Source: Toxotes chatareus (lineage: Eukaryota > Chordata > Actinopteri > Toxotidae). Taken from it: a stretch of 64,000 bases of DNA. The translations under genes and the position numbers were made by a program. Positions within the stretch are counted from its first letter, which is position 1; every line of letters starts with the position of its first letter. The notes below the pieces were generated by a model. It had not been told where the DNA came from, made no database searches, and saw only the letters and a list, made by a program, of their open reading frames with translations. The stretch spans positions 15,887,501-15,951,500 of the forward strand of contig CM028899.1 of assembly GCA_016801885.1 (NCBI GenBank), given 5' to 3'. Positions 1 to 10,900 of this stretch are shown here, one piece after another.

Positions 1-201
1 TGAAAACACGGCTAGTGTTTTCTCGGAGATAATTAGAGAGAACTAGCACAGCTCTTCAGGTGGGACTTTGACCCTGGATTCACCTTGATCATCCTGCCTC
101 AGCCATTGCGTAAAAGAGCCCATTATTCACTGCAGTGGGAAGAAAACAAACCACAACATAAGGACAGTGTGAATGCTGGGGCACCAGCGATGCCTTTTTA
201 C
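1..201 (-). other. kiz intron or left edge, no exon accepted
   Basis: The bases left of exon 11 are complex and repeat-free. An acceptor at about 132 followed by an in-phase 13-codon reading and a TGA could be an alternative last exon (VNNGLFYAMAEAG), but it lacks the conserved AYQLL-type continuation, so it is treated as intron. Confidence 0.4.
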
Positions 202-264
202 CTCTAATAGGAACACTTTCCACAGGGCTTTCGTCCTGGCTGTCCTCTTCAGTACTTTGTAGTT
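202..264 (-). CDS. kiz: kiz coding exon 11, last exon seen
   Basis: This 63-base exon has acceptor TTACAG and donor GTAAAA. In phase 1 it reads ELQSTEEDSQDESPVESVPI-R-E. The PVESVPIRE end parallels human ADIPITETEAYQLL (from memory), so the next exon should begin with the AYQLL-type motif. No such sequence is visible in the remaining 200 bases, and the rest of the C-terminus is taken to lie left of the window. Confidence 0.78.
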
Positions 265-1943
265 CTGTAAGAAAGGGAAGCGCATAGTGAGAAGCAGTGG
301 CAGGGAGGAAGGGAGTCGAGGGATAGAAATGGGAATGGGGGGTCTTTCTTTAGCTCTGAATAGAAGGCTGTATGAAAACTGGGCTGTGAGGGATTCATAA
401 AAAAGCTCTATGGTGAAATTGATTTCTTTCATAAAAGGGAAGTTTTAGTTCTCTGCAGAGGTGGTTCGCAAGAAATAGCGGCAGTCTACATTTGTTCCTA
501 TTAATGGCCTTGTTTCATATTACTGTGCAAAGACGGACTTAACTCAGTGTGGAATGTTTTGGAGGTTTGCGGGAATCTACAGGCAACTGTAATGAAACTG
601 AACCATTAGCTGAAAGGAGAGTTTCTGATTGTTAGAAAATGCAGCCATCCCTCCATAACTAATTTAACCAAAACCCTGCATTCAAACACTGTTGTCAAAT
701 TAGAATTTTCCCATTGTACTCATTCTGATAATCCTCAGTTACCTTGAGTCCGTTGCTTTTGTACCGGCCTGGCGGGCTTCACATCTCCGTCAACTAGTAG
801 AGAAGGAGGACCATATGAAGAAGACAAGTCGTTCTCGTCCTCTTCTGAGGGGCACTCCTCACTAGACCGGGACAGAAGTGTCCTCAGCAGCACTTTGGCC
901 TGCAAGCAGCACAAATTAAAACCACATTCTTAATTGTTCCCATTTTGTGAAGGAAGTGTCAAATTGAACTCTCGCCGATTAGGCAAGTCATTTACTTGGC
1001 CATGGCTGCTCGCACAGAGGTGCAGTTGTAGTGCGCGTTCAAACGCCAAGAGAAAATAACTTCAAATTCTCTCACTCGTTTAACCAAAAAATGATTAATT
1101 CGCACACTTTCGCTCCTGCTCTTCCTCTCAATCACACTTTTTTTTTTTTTTTAGCTCTCCCTCTCTTCTCATCCATGAGATTAGAGAAGCGCCTAAAGAA
1201 TGCAATCACCCTGGCGTTAATGTGCAACACGTTCCAGATATCTCCCCTCTTGGCTGAGAGGATTGAGACAAACTGCTCTCTTCCTCCCTCTCCAGCTCAT
1301 TTTTATCTCTGGGGAGATGAGGATACACAATTAAGAGGAGCTGTTCCGGGAGTTGAGGAGCAGGGAGATGCCACACTCTGATTTCCTTTCTCTCCTTTTT
1401 CCCTCCCCCATATCAAATCCTGCCATCATCATCTCTCTTTTGTGATCAAAGACTGCCTCTCAGTCTCAGATGGCCATTTGCAACTTTTAATGAGCACTAA
1501 TATGGAGGGGATGATCAGGAGGATTTTGACAGTGACAAACTTTAAGTGCATTGTAAGTTGTTATCAGTGGGTCGCAGTGAAGATTGACAATGTACACGCT
1601 TTCATTTTCTGAGAGGGGAAGAGACGCAAACACATGCCAATCTGAGCTTGCCACTTGGTATTTGATGCTGCTGAACAATAAAAACTGTCTTGATCCTTGT
1701 CCCCGATATCCATCTTTGTTCTTTTTTTAGATTTAGTGAAATGTACCGTGAGTTGAGGGCTCTTGCAGACCCACTGCATTTTAAATATCAATGAATGCAA
1801 CTGTTAGCACTTGAATATTCAAAGGGCCTCTTTGAGTGTGTGCATGCGAGCTGCATGCTCCCATTTGTCGGAGTAGCCAGGCTGTGTGGCAAGACGTGAA
1901 TGGAAATTTCTGTTTTCTCTTGTGTGTGGAGAGTAAGCTGTTG

Positions 1944-1984
<41 letters not shown>

Positions 1985-4900
1985 GAGAGAGAAATAAGGG
2001 GAGAGACAGAGAAATCGAGAAAGAAATAGATGGAGTGAGAGAGAGAGAGATAAGGGGAGAGAAAGATTTTCACTCAGGCTTTTCCTGATGCACTCGGACA
2101 CAATGATGTAGATGGCAGTACCTCTCTTCCTTTTGTCAGTTCATATTTTCAAGAGGCTCTACAGTCTCCCTCTTTGCCTCTCTCATTGCGTTGGGGACAC
2201 TGGAGCAAGATCTCCAACCCACAAGAACCCCCACAAGATGAGTCCGCAAAAATTAATAAGACAAAAACCAGAATGTATAAATATGATCATTCCTGCACAT
2301 GGAATGGTACATTTTTTGAAATAGTGGGATTCCTGACAAATCCCTCGACATCATCTTTGGACTCTAAGTGTGAATATTCAATGTACTTTCTTTCTTTGTG
2401 TAATTGAGCATGATCTGCACAAGGTCAATGAGTGGGAAATTCAAAATAATCCTGTCTGTTGTGGAGAAGGTCCAAATGGCTCCCTCATTCAACGAACTGA
2501 GCTGATGGCTATACTTTTGGCTAATACCAAATTAAAAGCAAGTGTTTCTCAGATGAATACACCACATGAGATGAAAGAAGCCAAGCAGCGGCTGTAATTT
2601 GCGATTAGCGCATGGGTCAGGATTTCCCTTCTGTCTAGGTCAACGTGTGGAGCAATCTGATGAGTAGGCAGCCAGGGTTTGGTTTCAAACACCAGACACA
2701 AAGAGGGCACTCAGCACCAACTACAGCTCCCTTTAAAAAACATGCAACGAAACAACAAAAGAAATAAAAACACCGGCCTTTTTGGAAGGAAGAAAAAAGA
2801 AGCCATTTCTCTCCTGTAGTCATCTGTGTGTGTTAATGCCTGCTTGCTTTTGGGACTGGGTGTCTGTCAGTACAAGTGTGTGACCTCCTATTTGCGTGTG
2901 TGTGAAAGAGTGCGTGCGTAGAGGCAGTGTGTGTGCCTCCGACGCTACCTGGTGGCTGTAGGTGGCACGGCGCTCGAGCAGCAGCGGCGTGAACAGCTGG
3001 ACTAAGCGCTCAGTGGTGAGGACACGGCGCTCCTTGAGCAGAAGGGCGTGCTTGAACCAACGATCCCACAGCCGAGCGGCATCAGGAGGGAGGCTGGTGC
3101 TGTGGTGAGGGGTGGGAGTGGGATTGGTGTGAGAGAAAGAGGAGGCTTTCTTATTGAAAACGCAGTAGGACATCTGCAAATAAATCATAATTACACCTCC
3201 TTGCGGGAAAACAGTCTTTGATTGTCAAGAAAATTTAGGAAACTGAGAAGTTTTACTAACTTCCATTATGTGAAGAAATTAAAATACAATATATTTTAGC
3301 AAATTTTTTCCCCATTCTCAAAAGGTTCCCTTCTTGAAACACAAGATATGGATCATTAATGAATTCCAGTTAACACTGAATAGACAGTAACAGCAATACA
3401 CAGGTATCTGCTGGTTGAAAACTGGATAAAAAGGTGAAAGATGCAAACAGGCATCTCCACAGGAAAGAGATGGACACTGTTTCTTTGGACTGACTGTATA
3501 GCAGGAAAGGTCTCATTGAAATCAATAGACTAGTGAAGCAAAGCATGGATTTGGCTCAGAGTACAACTACTCATTATCCAAAGGACTGGAAGTCACAGAT
3601 AGGGCGTTTTAATTTACTCATGACATTCACCCATGCAGTGTTACCGCACGAGGTGACACCAAAGATGACCTTTACATTTGTGGACAAGGGAGACTGTATC
3701 GAATGGTAGCGTGCTATATCTCAGGGACTGTTGAACTGCGTGCCCCCTCCCCCACTGTCTGGTCATAAGAAAAAAAAATGCACAGGCAGCTCTCCATTCT
3801 TCGTCTGAAAAGGGGAATTCACCTTTACTATAGGTCTGTTCAATTTCTCTATGAAAAGAAGAGAAAGGTCTATTGAACTCTGTAGCTTTCAGAGTATTGA
3901 TATTTGTACTCTGAATTACACCATTACAGCGCTATTCATTTAAAGGTGGTGGAAAATGTCATTGTCTACACAGAACACACACTATATTACACTATACAAC
4001 ACTATGTCACAGAGAATATTTTATTGTATTATATATTTTTTTCTTTTTTCCAACATCTCAGAAGTTGGAGTTTGTTACAAACATTATGTTACGCAAAGGA
4101 ATTAAGTGAAAAACAACCTTACATGACAAGTGCAACAAATGATCAAACCTCATAAAGCTGAAAAAAGCACACATAAATATAACAAAGGAAAAAACACGCC
4201 ATCATCAGTGTCCGGTGTTGGATTCACGGAGAAACCAGGTTCCTTACCTTATTTCATTAGGCTCAGGGCTGGACTGGTGAGAACTCACTAGATCCTGTGG
4301 TAGCAGGCAGCCCTTTGCTGTGCTCCATGACAACCTCTGAAGCTCATGAAGGACGACTGCTCCGCATGCTTCAAGGTCCTTGTCATTCAAGCCTGCTCCA
4401 CCGTTACAAAGGCTGCCCAATATATAGAGAACGGTCAGCTATTGCCATGGAGCCTTAGGGTGTTTGCATAGATGGGGATAAAAATATACTGGGTTTTGAA
4501 AGAGTGACAAAGCTTTCCTTTACAAGACAGTTATCCACACTTTACAACAAGAACTCCAATTATGGTAAATTAATCATGCTATGAAATATAAAAAGGCTTA
4601 TGAAAATTAAGCCCAGTCTAATGAAACAAATTCTCCATCCTCAATCTCCCTGACTCCCAATAACAATTCAGCAGGGTGGTTACTATAACAATCCCATGTG
4701 TTTGAAAACCCCTCAGAAACAAAGACGTGTGCATGTCGGTGATGACACTTCATCTAAAGTGAGAGCCCTTGGCAGAAGGATAATATGTTTTCCTCATCTG
4801 CACAAACTGCTCCATGGCTATTAAATAAATATGCAAGGCATTTAGTTTCGACAGGGGGAGATAAGATTGCAAACTCTGAAGAAAGACAGCAAGAGTATAC

Positions 4901-7900
4901 CTGATAAGTCTATTGAGTTGTCTTCCATCAATTGAAGAATCCCCATACACGCTGGTCCATTCACCCTGGAGCCGTCCTTCGATGCTGTCTAGCAGATTAA
5001 AGAGTCCTTCCTGGGAGAGACTAAAAAAACATTACCCATTAATGTGGTGAAAGGAAATAAAAATGGAGGAGGTCATGTGATCGATAGGCTCGTTATTTGT
5101 GGGGGGGGGGGAAAAAGAAATCAGTGATCTATTTTTCCAGACAATTTCCTCGGCATACTCAAGGACTGCTGGAGGAATCTGATGAAAATACAAGCCCCCC
5201 TATACAGGACCTTAACAATTTCAAATGAATGTAATGACAAGTTGTATGGGGAAACTTGTGAAACCTGGCATTCAAAACTAGTTTGTAGAATTAGCTGCTA
5301 GAGTAAAACTTCAAATCAAGCTACTTGTAGTTAAATGGAAAATTAAACTTAATATGCAATAATATTATTAAATAAAATCTCTGTACCATTAACACATTAC
5401 CACTCACACTCAAAAGTGTAAGGAAAAGGGTACCAAAAAAAGGGGGCCTCTTGATGATTTCTTTTGGTGAGCGATTTACACTTTAATCTGGTCCTGTGTG
5501 AGGCTGCAAAATGAGAAATGGATGTCTAATGCATGTGGATATTGGGAATCCATCTCTTTCTTGAGCATTAAGCTCTGGGTGGCCCTCATTGAATTCTCCC
5601 AGAAAACCCCAAGCCGAGAGATCCTGAGCCCCCCAACATAAAAGGGGCCAAAAAGAATTTATGACAATCTGTAATGGGCTCCTGGGTTAGGGGTCAGCAA
5701 ACAATTGCTCCCTCTATTTTGCAGGTTGTTTCCTGGTAACATCCTGATTAAGCTAGCAGCTTGAATTATATCCATGACATTCTGTAGTGTGCAATCCGTC
5801 TATGCTAAGTCCTCTTCAGTGTGGCTGAAGTAGCATAGGCAAAAGCTGTCTTTTTTTTTCTCTCTCTCCCTTATCGTCAGCGTGGGCCTTGAAATAGTCA
5901 TCTTTCTCTTTCCACTTTATTTGTCAATGCTCTTCAAAAAGAGACCTTTAGAGAGGGAGAAAGTGAATTAGTTGTGTTTTTCTGCAAACCTCTCTCTCTC
6001 TCATTGTATTGTTGCCAGCTTTCATGTCAAGGTCTCCAACCTCACTTTAGATGCTGCTGTTGTCCGCATGTCGACATCATCAGGAGCACATTGTTAGCTA
6101 GGAGGAAGAGGTCAGCCTCTCTGCAGCGATATTGCTCTACAGTGTACAGTACCGACTCCGGGGTGATCTAGCACACGGAATGGCCTCACCGTTGAGTGAT
6201 TGGTGTCAGGGGAATCTTGCCGTGCTGGCAAAGACAGCAAATATAACACACAAAGGAATGGAAAAATAGACCACAAGTAATACCAACACACTGAGCGCAG
6301 CTATTTCAAGACTTGCACTGGATTTTTAAGAACCCAGCTGTCCCTAATCGAGCAGAACCATCATGCAGTTCAGGGACGACAAATTTAAGAGGAGGACACA
6401 GTGAGGCCATTATGACGATCCCTGAAGAAGACACCTGAAGGATATTTCAGTCGTATACTCTCAGTCGCCCCAGCCATGCTGGAGGAGAAATATAATGGGA
6501 TAATCTAATGAATTGCCCAGGCTTGTGTTTTTTGACTGTGAATGGAGGGGGCGATAGAGAGAGAGAGAGAGAGAGGATAGAGGCTGGATGCTCTTGGAAC
6601 TTTACATCAAAGCCTCTGGTTTTCTCCTCATGCACAGAAGCCCTCTGTGTTAACAATGAGAGCCGCAGCCCCCACCATCGTTTCCCCAGCACAGGCTAAC
6701 TGCAGTTATTCCTGAGGTCACAATATAAACAGTATACTAGACCACACAGTCATGCACAAGCAAACTGGGTACACTGACAGAGAGAATATAAAATCCCTCA
6801 CACTACTTTTGATACATACAGAGATCAAATACATTTTCAAAATAAAGCATTTGACACTAGCTAATCATCTGAAAAGTTATTTGTATTTGTAGTTACAGAA
6901 AACAATGTGTTTTTATTGACTGTGTCATTACCATATGTGCAACAGGGTGCTTAATCGAAAAAAATCAAGCATATAATACTAAACAAGCACAATATTTATA
7001 ACCAAGGGACAGAAATAATACAAAACATCAACAATGGGGGGGTTCCCTGAGAATATGGTAAAAAAAAAAAAATACAGTAAAAAATAAATTTTTCTCCTTC
7101 TTTTTCAAGAGTATGAGAGGTCCTGGTCATAAAATACTATATATTGTAAGGAAACTGCAGGAGGCTTTGGGAGCAAACATTCACGTGGGATTTTCTATGG
7201 CTCTAACCCCATCCAAAATGATCCTTCAACTCAGAGGCCATCATCACGCTAAGGATTTGTGGCTGTAAGTGCTGTCCACATGCCCACCCTCCAGAACACT
7301 CTATGGTGCCACAAATTTCCTCCTCCACTGGGGACTTCCTGAGGTCTCTCAAGCAGAAAATTGCTCTGTTACAGCATTATCTTGGATTATGGCAATATTG
7401 TTGGTGACAGGTCCTGAGCTCTCCCTATAAGATGCATCACTGCCACCACCACAGCTGCCGCTGAGCTACAGAAAGCACGGTGGCATGGACCGTGACTCCC
7501 ACAATCCTCTCTGTCAGCCTCAGATGTAATGGTGGAAAGGAGGACCGTGCGGTGTCTTCGCCTGCTCCAATCATTAACAGCCCTCTGTGGTTCAGCATGG
7601 CCATGCAGAACATTCTCCTTTCCTAGCTTGCTTGGTCTTAAATTTTGGGAGGTTAAAAAACACTGGCACATTTTAACAAGAGTATGTGCCATAAAACAAT
7701 CAAAATGTTAGTGTTTCTCTCGACTGAGTCACCTTGAAAATTCCAGACAAAGTACAGAAGTCAGACATACTATACCTTTCCAAGGTCACTGCTGGAGATG
7801 TGTTCTTGGACCCGTCAGAGCGGAGGGATGATTCTGGACTGTGCTGATTGTGATCATCACTCCCTCCAGAAGTGACACTCCTCTGACGTTCCTCTCCCTC

Positions 7901-10900
7901 TGGTAGATCGTCCTCCAGCTCAGATTGTGTCAACGAAATGGACAGGTCACTCGCACTGGTCTCCGACAACTGCACATCAGAACTTGGGGTGCTGACACTT
8001 TCACGTCTACCTGAATGTAAACACAGCACAAAGGATCATATTATTTTAAATCTTCAAAAGAACAAAATTAAGAGCTTACAACTTTGAGTCTCAGGAAATA
8101 CACAAAAAAATATTACAAGGGAATAAGCAAGGAATAACATTTAAAACCTGGTGTATCTTGAGCTTCTGTTCCAAAAGTGGTTTCAGGCATCAAATGGCTG
8201 AGCTCTCTCTCTCCAGCTTCCATAATGGGTGGCTGATGAGCCACCTCTTGGGAGGTTGTGTGTTCTGCAGGGGAATTCGTAGCTCTCACAGGGCCTCCGC
8301 TGCTGGGCAATGGATTCTTCTCAGGTCCCGTCAAGGTCACCAGGGGTGAAGCTTCCTGTTCATTATCACCTTCAGAAGGCACATTGCCAGCTGCGCCCGT
8401 TAAGGCACAAACAGACGGGAGCACCCCCACCATTCTTTCATGTTTGTCACTCAAATTACAGCCGTCAGGGGAATCGTTTGAGTCTGAAATGTCATCTGAT
8501 AAATGTGCTCGGTTGCTGGTGGCATCCTCTCCGCCAACTCTGAAGTCCTTCAAAAGGCCACTCGGTAGACGTTCGCAGGAGTGCATGCTGCGATTGGGTG
8601 AACGATGCAATGCTTGGTGTGAGTGTACACTTGTGGAGCCAGCTTCAGCGTCAGACCCTCTGGAGGTCTCGTGGTCCATAAAAATTACTGCCGGTGAAAA
8701 ATTCTTAGCAGGATGAGAGACGGAGCCATCCTGGTGCTCTCTATGCCCAGCTTTAATCTATAAATGTGAAAAACAAAATCTATGAAAATGTTCATTTCTA
8801 ACTACAGACTGAACTTTCCATTACATTTTTCTAGACTAATACAATTCTTATAATTTTTTTTCTAAATTTCTTGCTTAGGTTAAATAAAGAAAGAACTTCA
8901 ACTCAAGTATATTAATTATCCACTTTAAAATTTTGAATAAGTATAGCTTATTTGAGCCAAGGTCAGAATTCTTTTCACAACATCTTTCAGAAGAATGTCT
9001 CAGGATCAATGTTTTAACTTTTAATCTTATTAGAAATCCTTTAGACAAGTTTTGATTCATGTCTGCAATGTCACCAAGGGGGGGAGAGAGAGAAGCAAAA
9101 AAGCCTCCCTCCAAACATAATAACAAAAAGCATGGCTTCTGTTTCTTTTCTGATAAGCGTCTTAAATACCAAACAGTTAGCTGCTTAATAACATTCAGTG
9201 TAAACCATGCAGCCTGCCCAGCAGATCCACAAAGTAGGTAAAAAAAAAAAGAGGAAAAGTTAATTTCTTGGCTGAGTGATTCCATCGGTAGCTGCAGGGC
9301 AAAGTAGAAAGTGTTTCACTAAAGTAGCAATTGATTCTTCTATCAATCTGCGGCACGCGTGTGCTCTTCCAAGGAATGTATTAAATATGAAAATCATATC
9401 CCGTTATCATCTGTCTCCAGCTTTCAGCCCGGTAAGCTTCCCTTAATGAATGCTGCAGCCTGAGGGACATGCACACTGCAAGCCAATGGCTTGTATGCAT
9501 AATGGAGTGACGGTACCATTTTGCTCATTACAATATCGACAGGCTGAGGGGGGTTTTGCACACAGTTACAAGTGACTGCTCTAGACAGCATGCTCCAAGT
9601 TATTATGAGATGTCTTAGACATTTCATCTAAAAGAGCTTTAACTGCTTTAAGTGAAGGGAGAAAGCAGCTATGGGCTTGAACTACACCGCTTGTACAGAT
9701 GCACCAGCTAGGATTAGACACCTGTGCTATTACAGATACACAGTTTAAATGTAGACTCCTCTACAGACTTACCAGGCATAATGTCTACTTTCCTTTGTTA
9801 TTCTAAACCTGAAAACACAGCTTGATAGAACTGAGATTTGCATAAACCTTGTAAACATTTCAAAAAAGAAGGATCCAACATAAAAGAAAAGCAAGTACCA
9901 TTTTTCCACCATACAAAAAAGATGTGTAAGAATACACACACAATACATAACAGAATATGTGGCATGTAAAATACATGCTTGTGTGTTTTTTTTTACAATT
10001 ATTTTACTTCCAAAAACAAATAATATTGTTATTACTATACTGGAAGTATACATTTTTTGATACAAATATTAGAATTACCTTTGCTGCTTCAAACTCTATC
10101 TCCTTTTTCTTTCTTTCTTCCATAAATTTGGAAATCTTTTTGAAAAACTCAGCCTGTAAGAGATGTAAAGACAGAATGATACATAGACATAGATAGACAG
10201 ATCATCTGCTTTGCATACTGATATAATACTGTAAAAAAAAAAAAAAATCACAAAATTACACAAAGATGTTAGTCATATTTGTGGCAGGTAAACTGACACT
10301 GCATGCCAACACTGTTTGTTATAATGCTGTCATAGTGCTGTTGAGTTCTGTATCTGTATGCTATAAAAAGCAGAGGGTATGACAGCAAAAGTGACAACAT
10401 CATGCATCAGTCAATCACAGCGTGTTTTCCAAAGTGGGTGTCTTCTGTGTAGCTGCTGACCCCCCGTAACATTTCATCTGACCAGCCAGACAAACTGCCT
10501 TAATCCCAGCTCCTATTAAAAAAAAAAAAAACCTAATGGTCTTGTTGGGCACTCAGGTTAGCTCAACCATAGGCTTCATCGAAACAACAGCAGTTTACAG
10601 AAGCAGACCTTTTAGTAAAAAGCCCTCAGAGTTTCTGCCTTTTAATGTCTTGCACAACCAATACTAACAAAGATTAGATTTAAATTGTTATATAAATGTA
10701 TGCACCTCAGCATATGTATGTGTAACTTCACTTTACTCACCGGCTTTATGAGAACTGATGCTTTTCATTGCACTCAAAACATCAGAGTTAAACCACAAAA
10801 AAATCAGGGAGACTTTATAAAATGGAAACAAAGGGCAGCGGGACAACCAAAATAACAACAAACATGTAGGACTCATAAAGCATCAAGAGGAAATAAAGCA

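Larger units (their letters stand above)
5021..7775 (-). other. kiz intron 6, largest intron seen
   Basis: Non-coding, 2.75 kb. It contains a G run (5101-5110), complex sequence at 5440-5790 and 6010-6240, a GA repeat (6555-6576) and an AT-rich part (6780-7100). An open frame at 7387-7692 on the minus strand was examined as an exon and not accepted. Confidence 0.55.

Noticed and set aside
88..132. Possible alternative last kiz exon ending in an in-phase TGA
   Set aside because: It lacks the AYQLL-type continuation expected from the family, and the remaining C-terminus would be far shorter than in relatives. Kept only as a remark.
1781..2101. Ser/Leu-repeat and Arg/Glu-repeat open frames
   Set aside because: They are translations of the GA/CT microsatellite. 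The same applies to those at 35,304-35,639, 36,543-36,868 and 55,087-55,355.
7387..7692. Minus-strand open frame of about 100 codons between kiz exons 6 and 7
   Set aside because: Exons 6 and 7 already join in phase. The frame has no good acceptor/donor pair and its Ala/Val run looks composition-driven.
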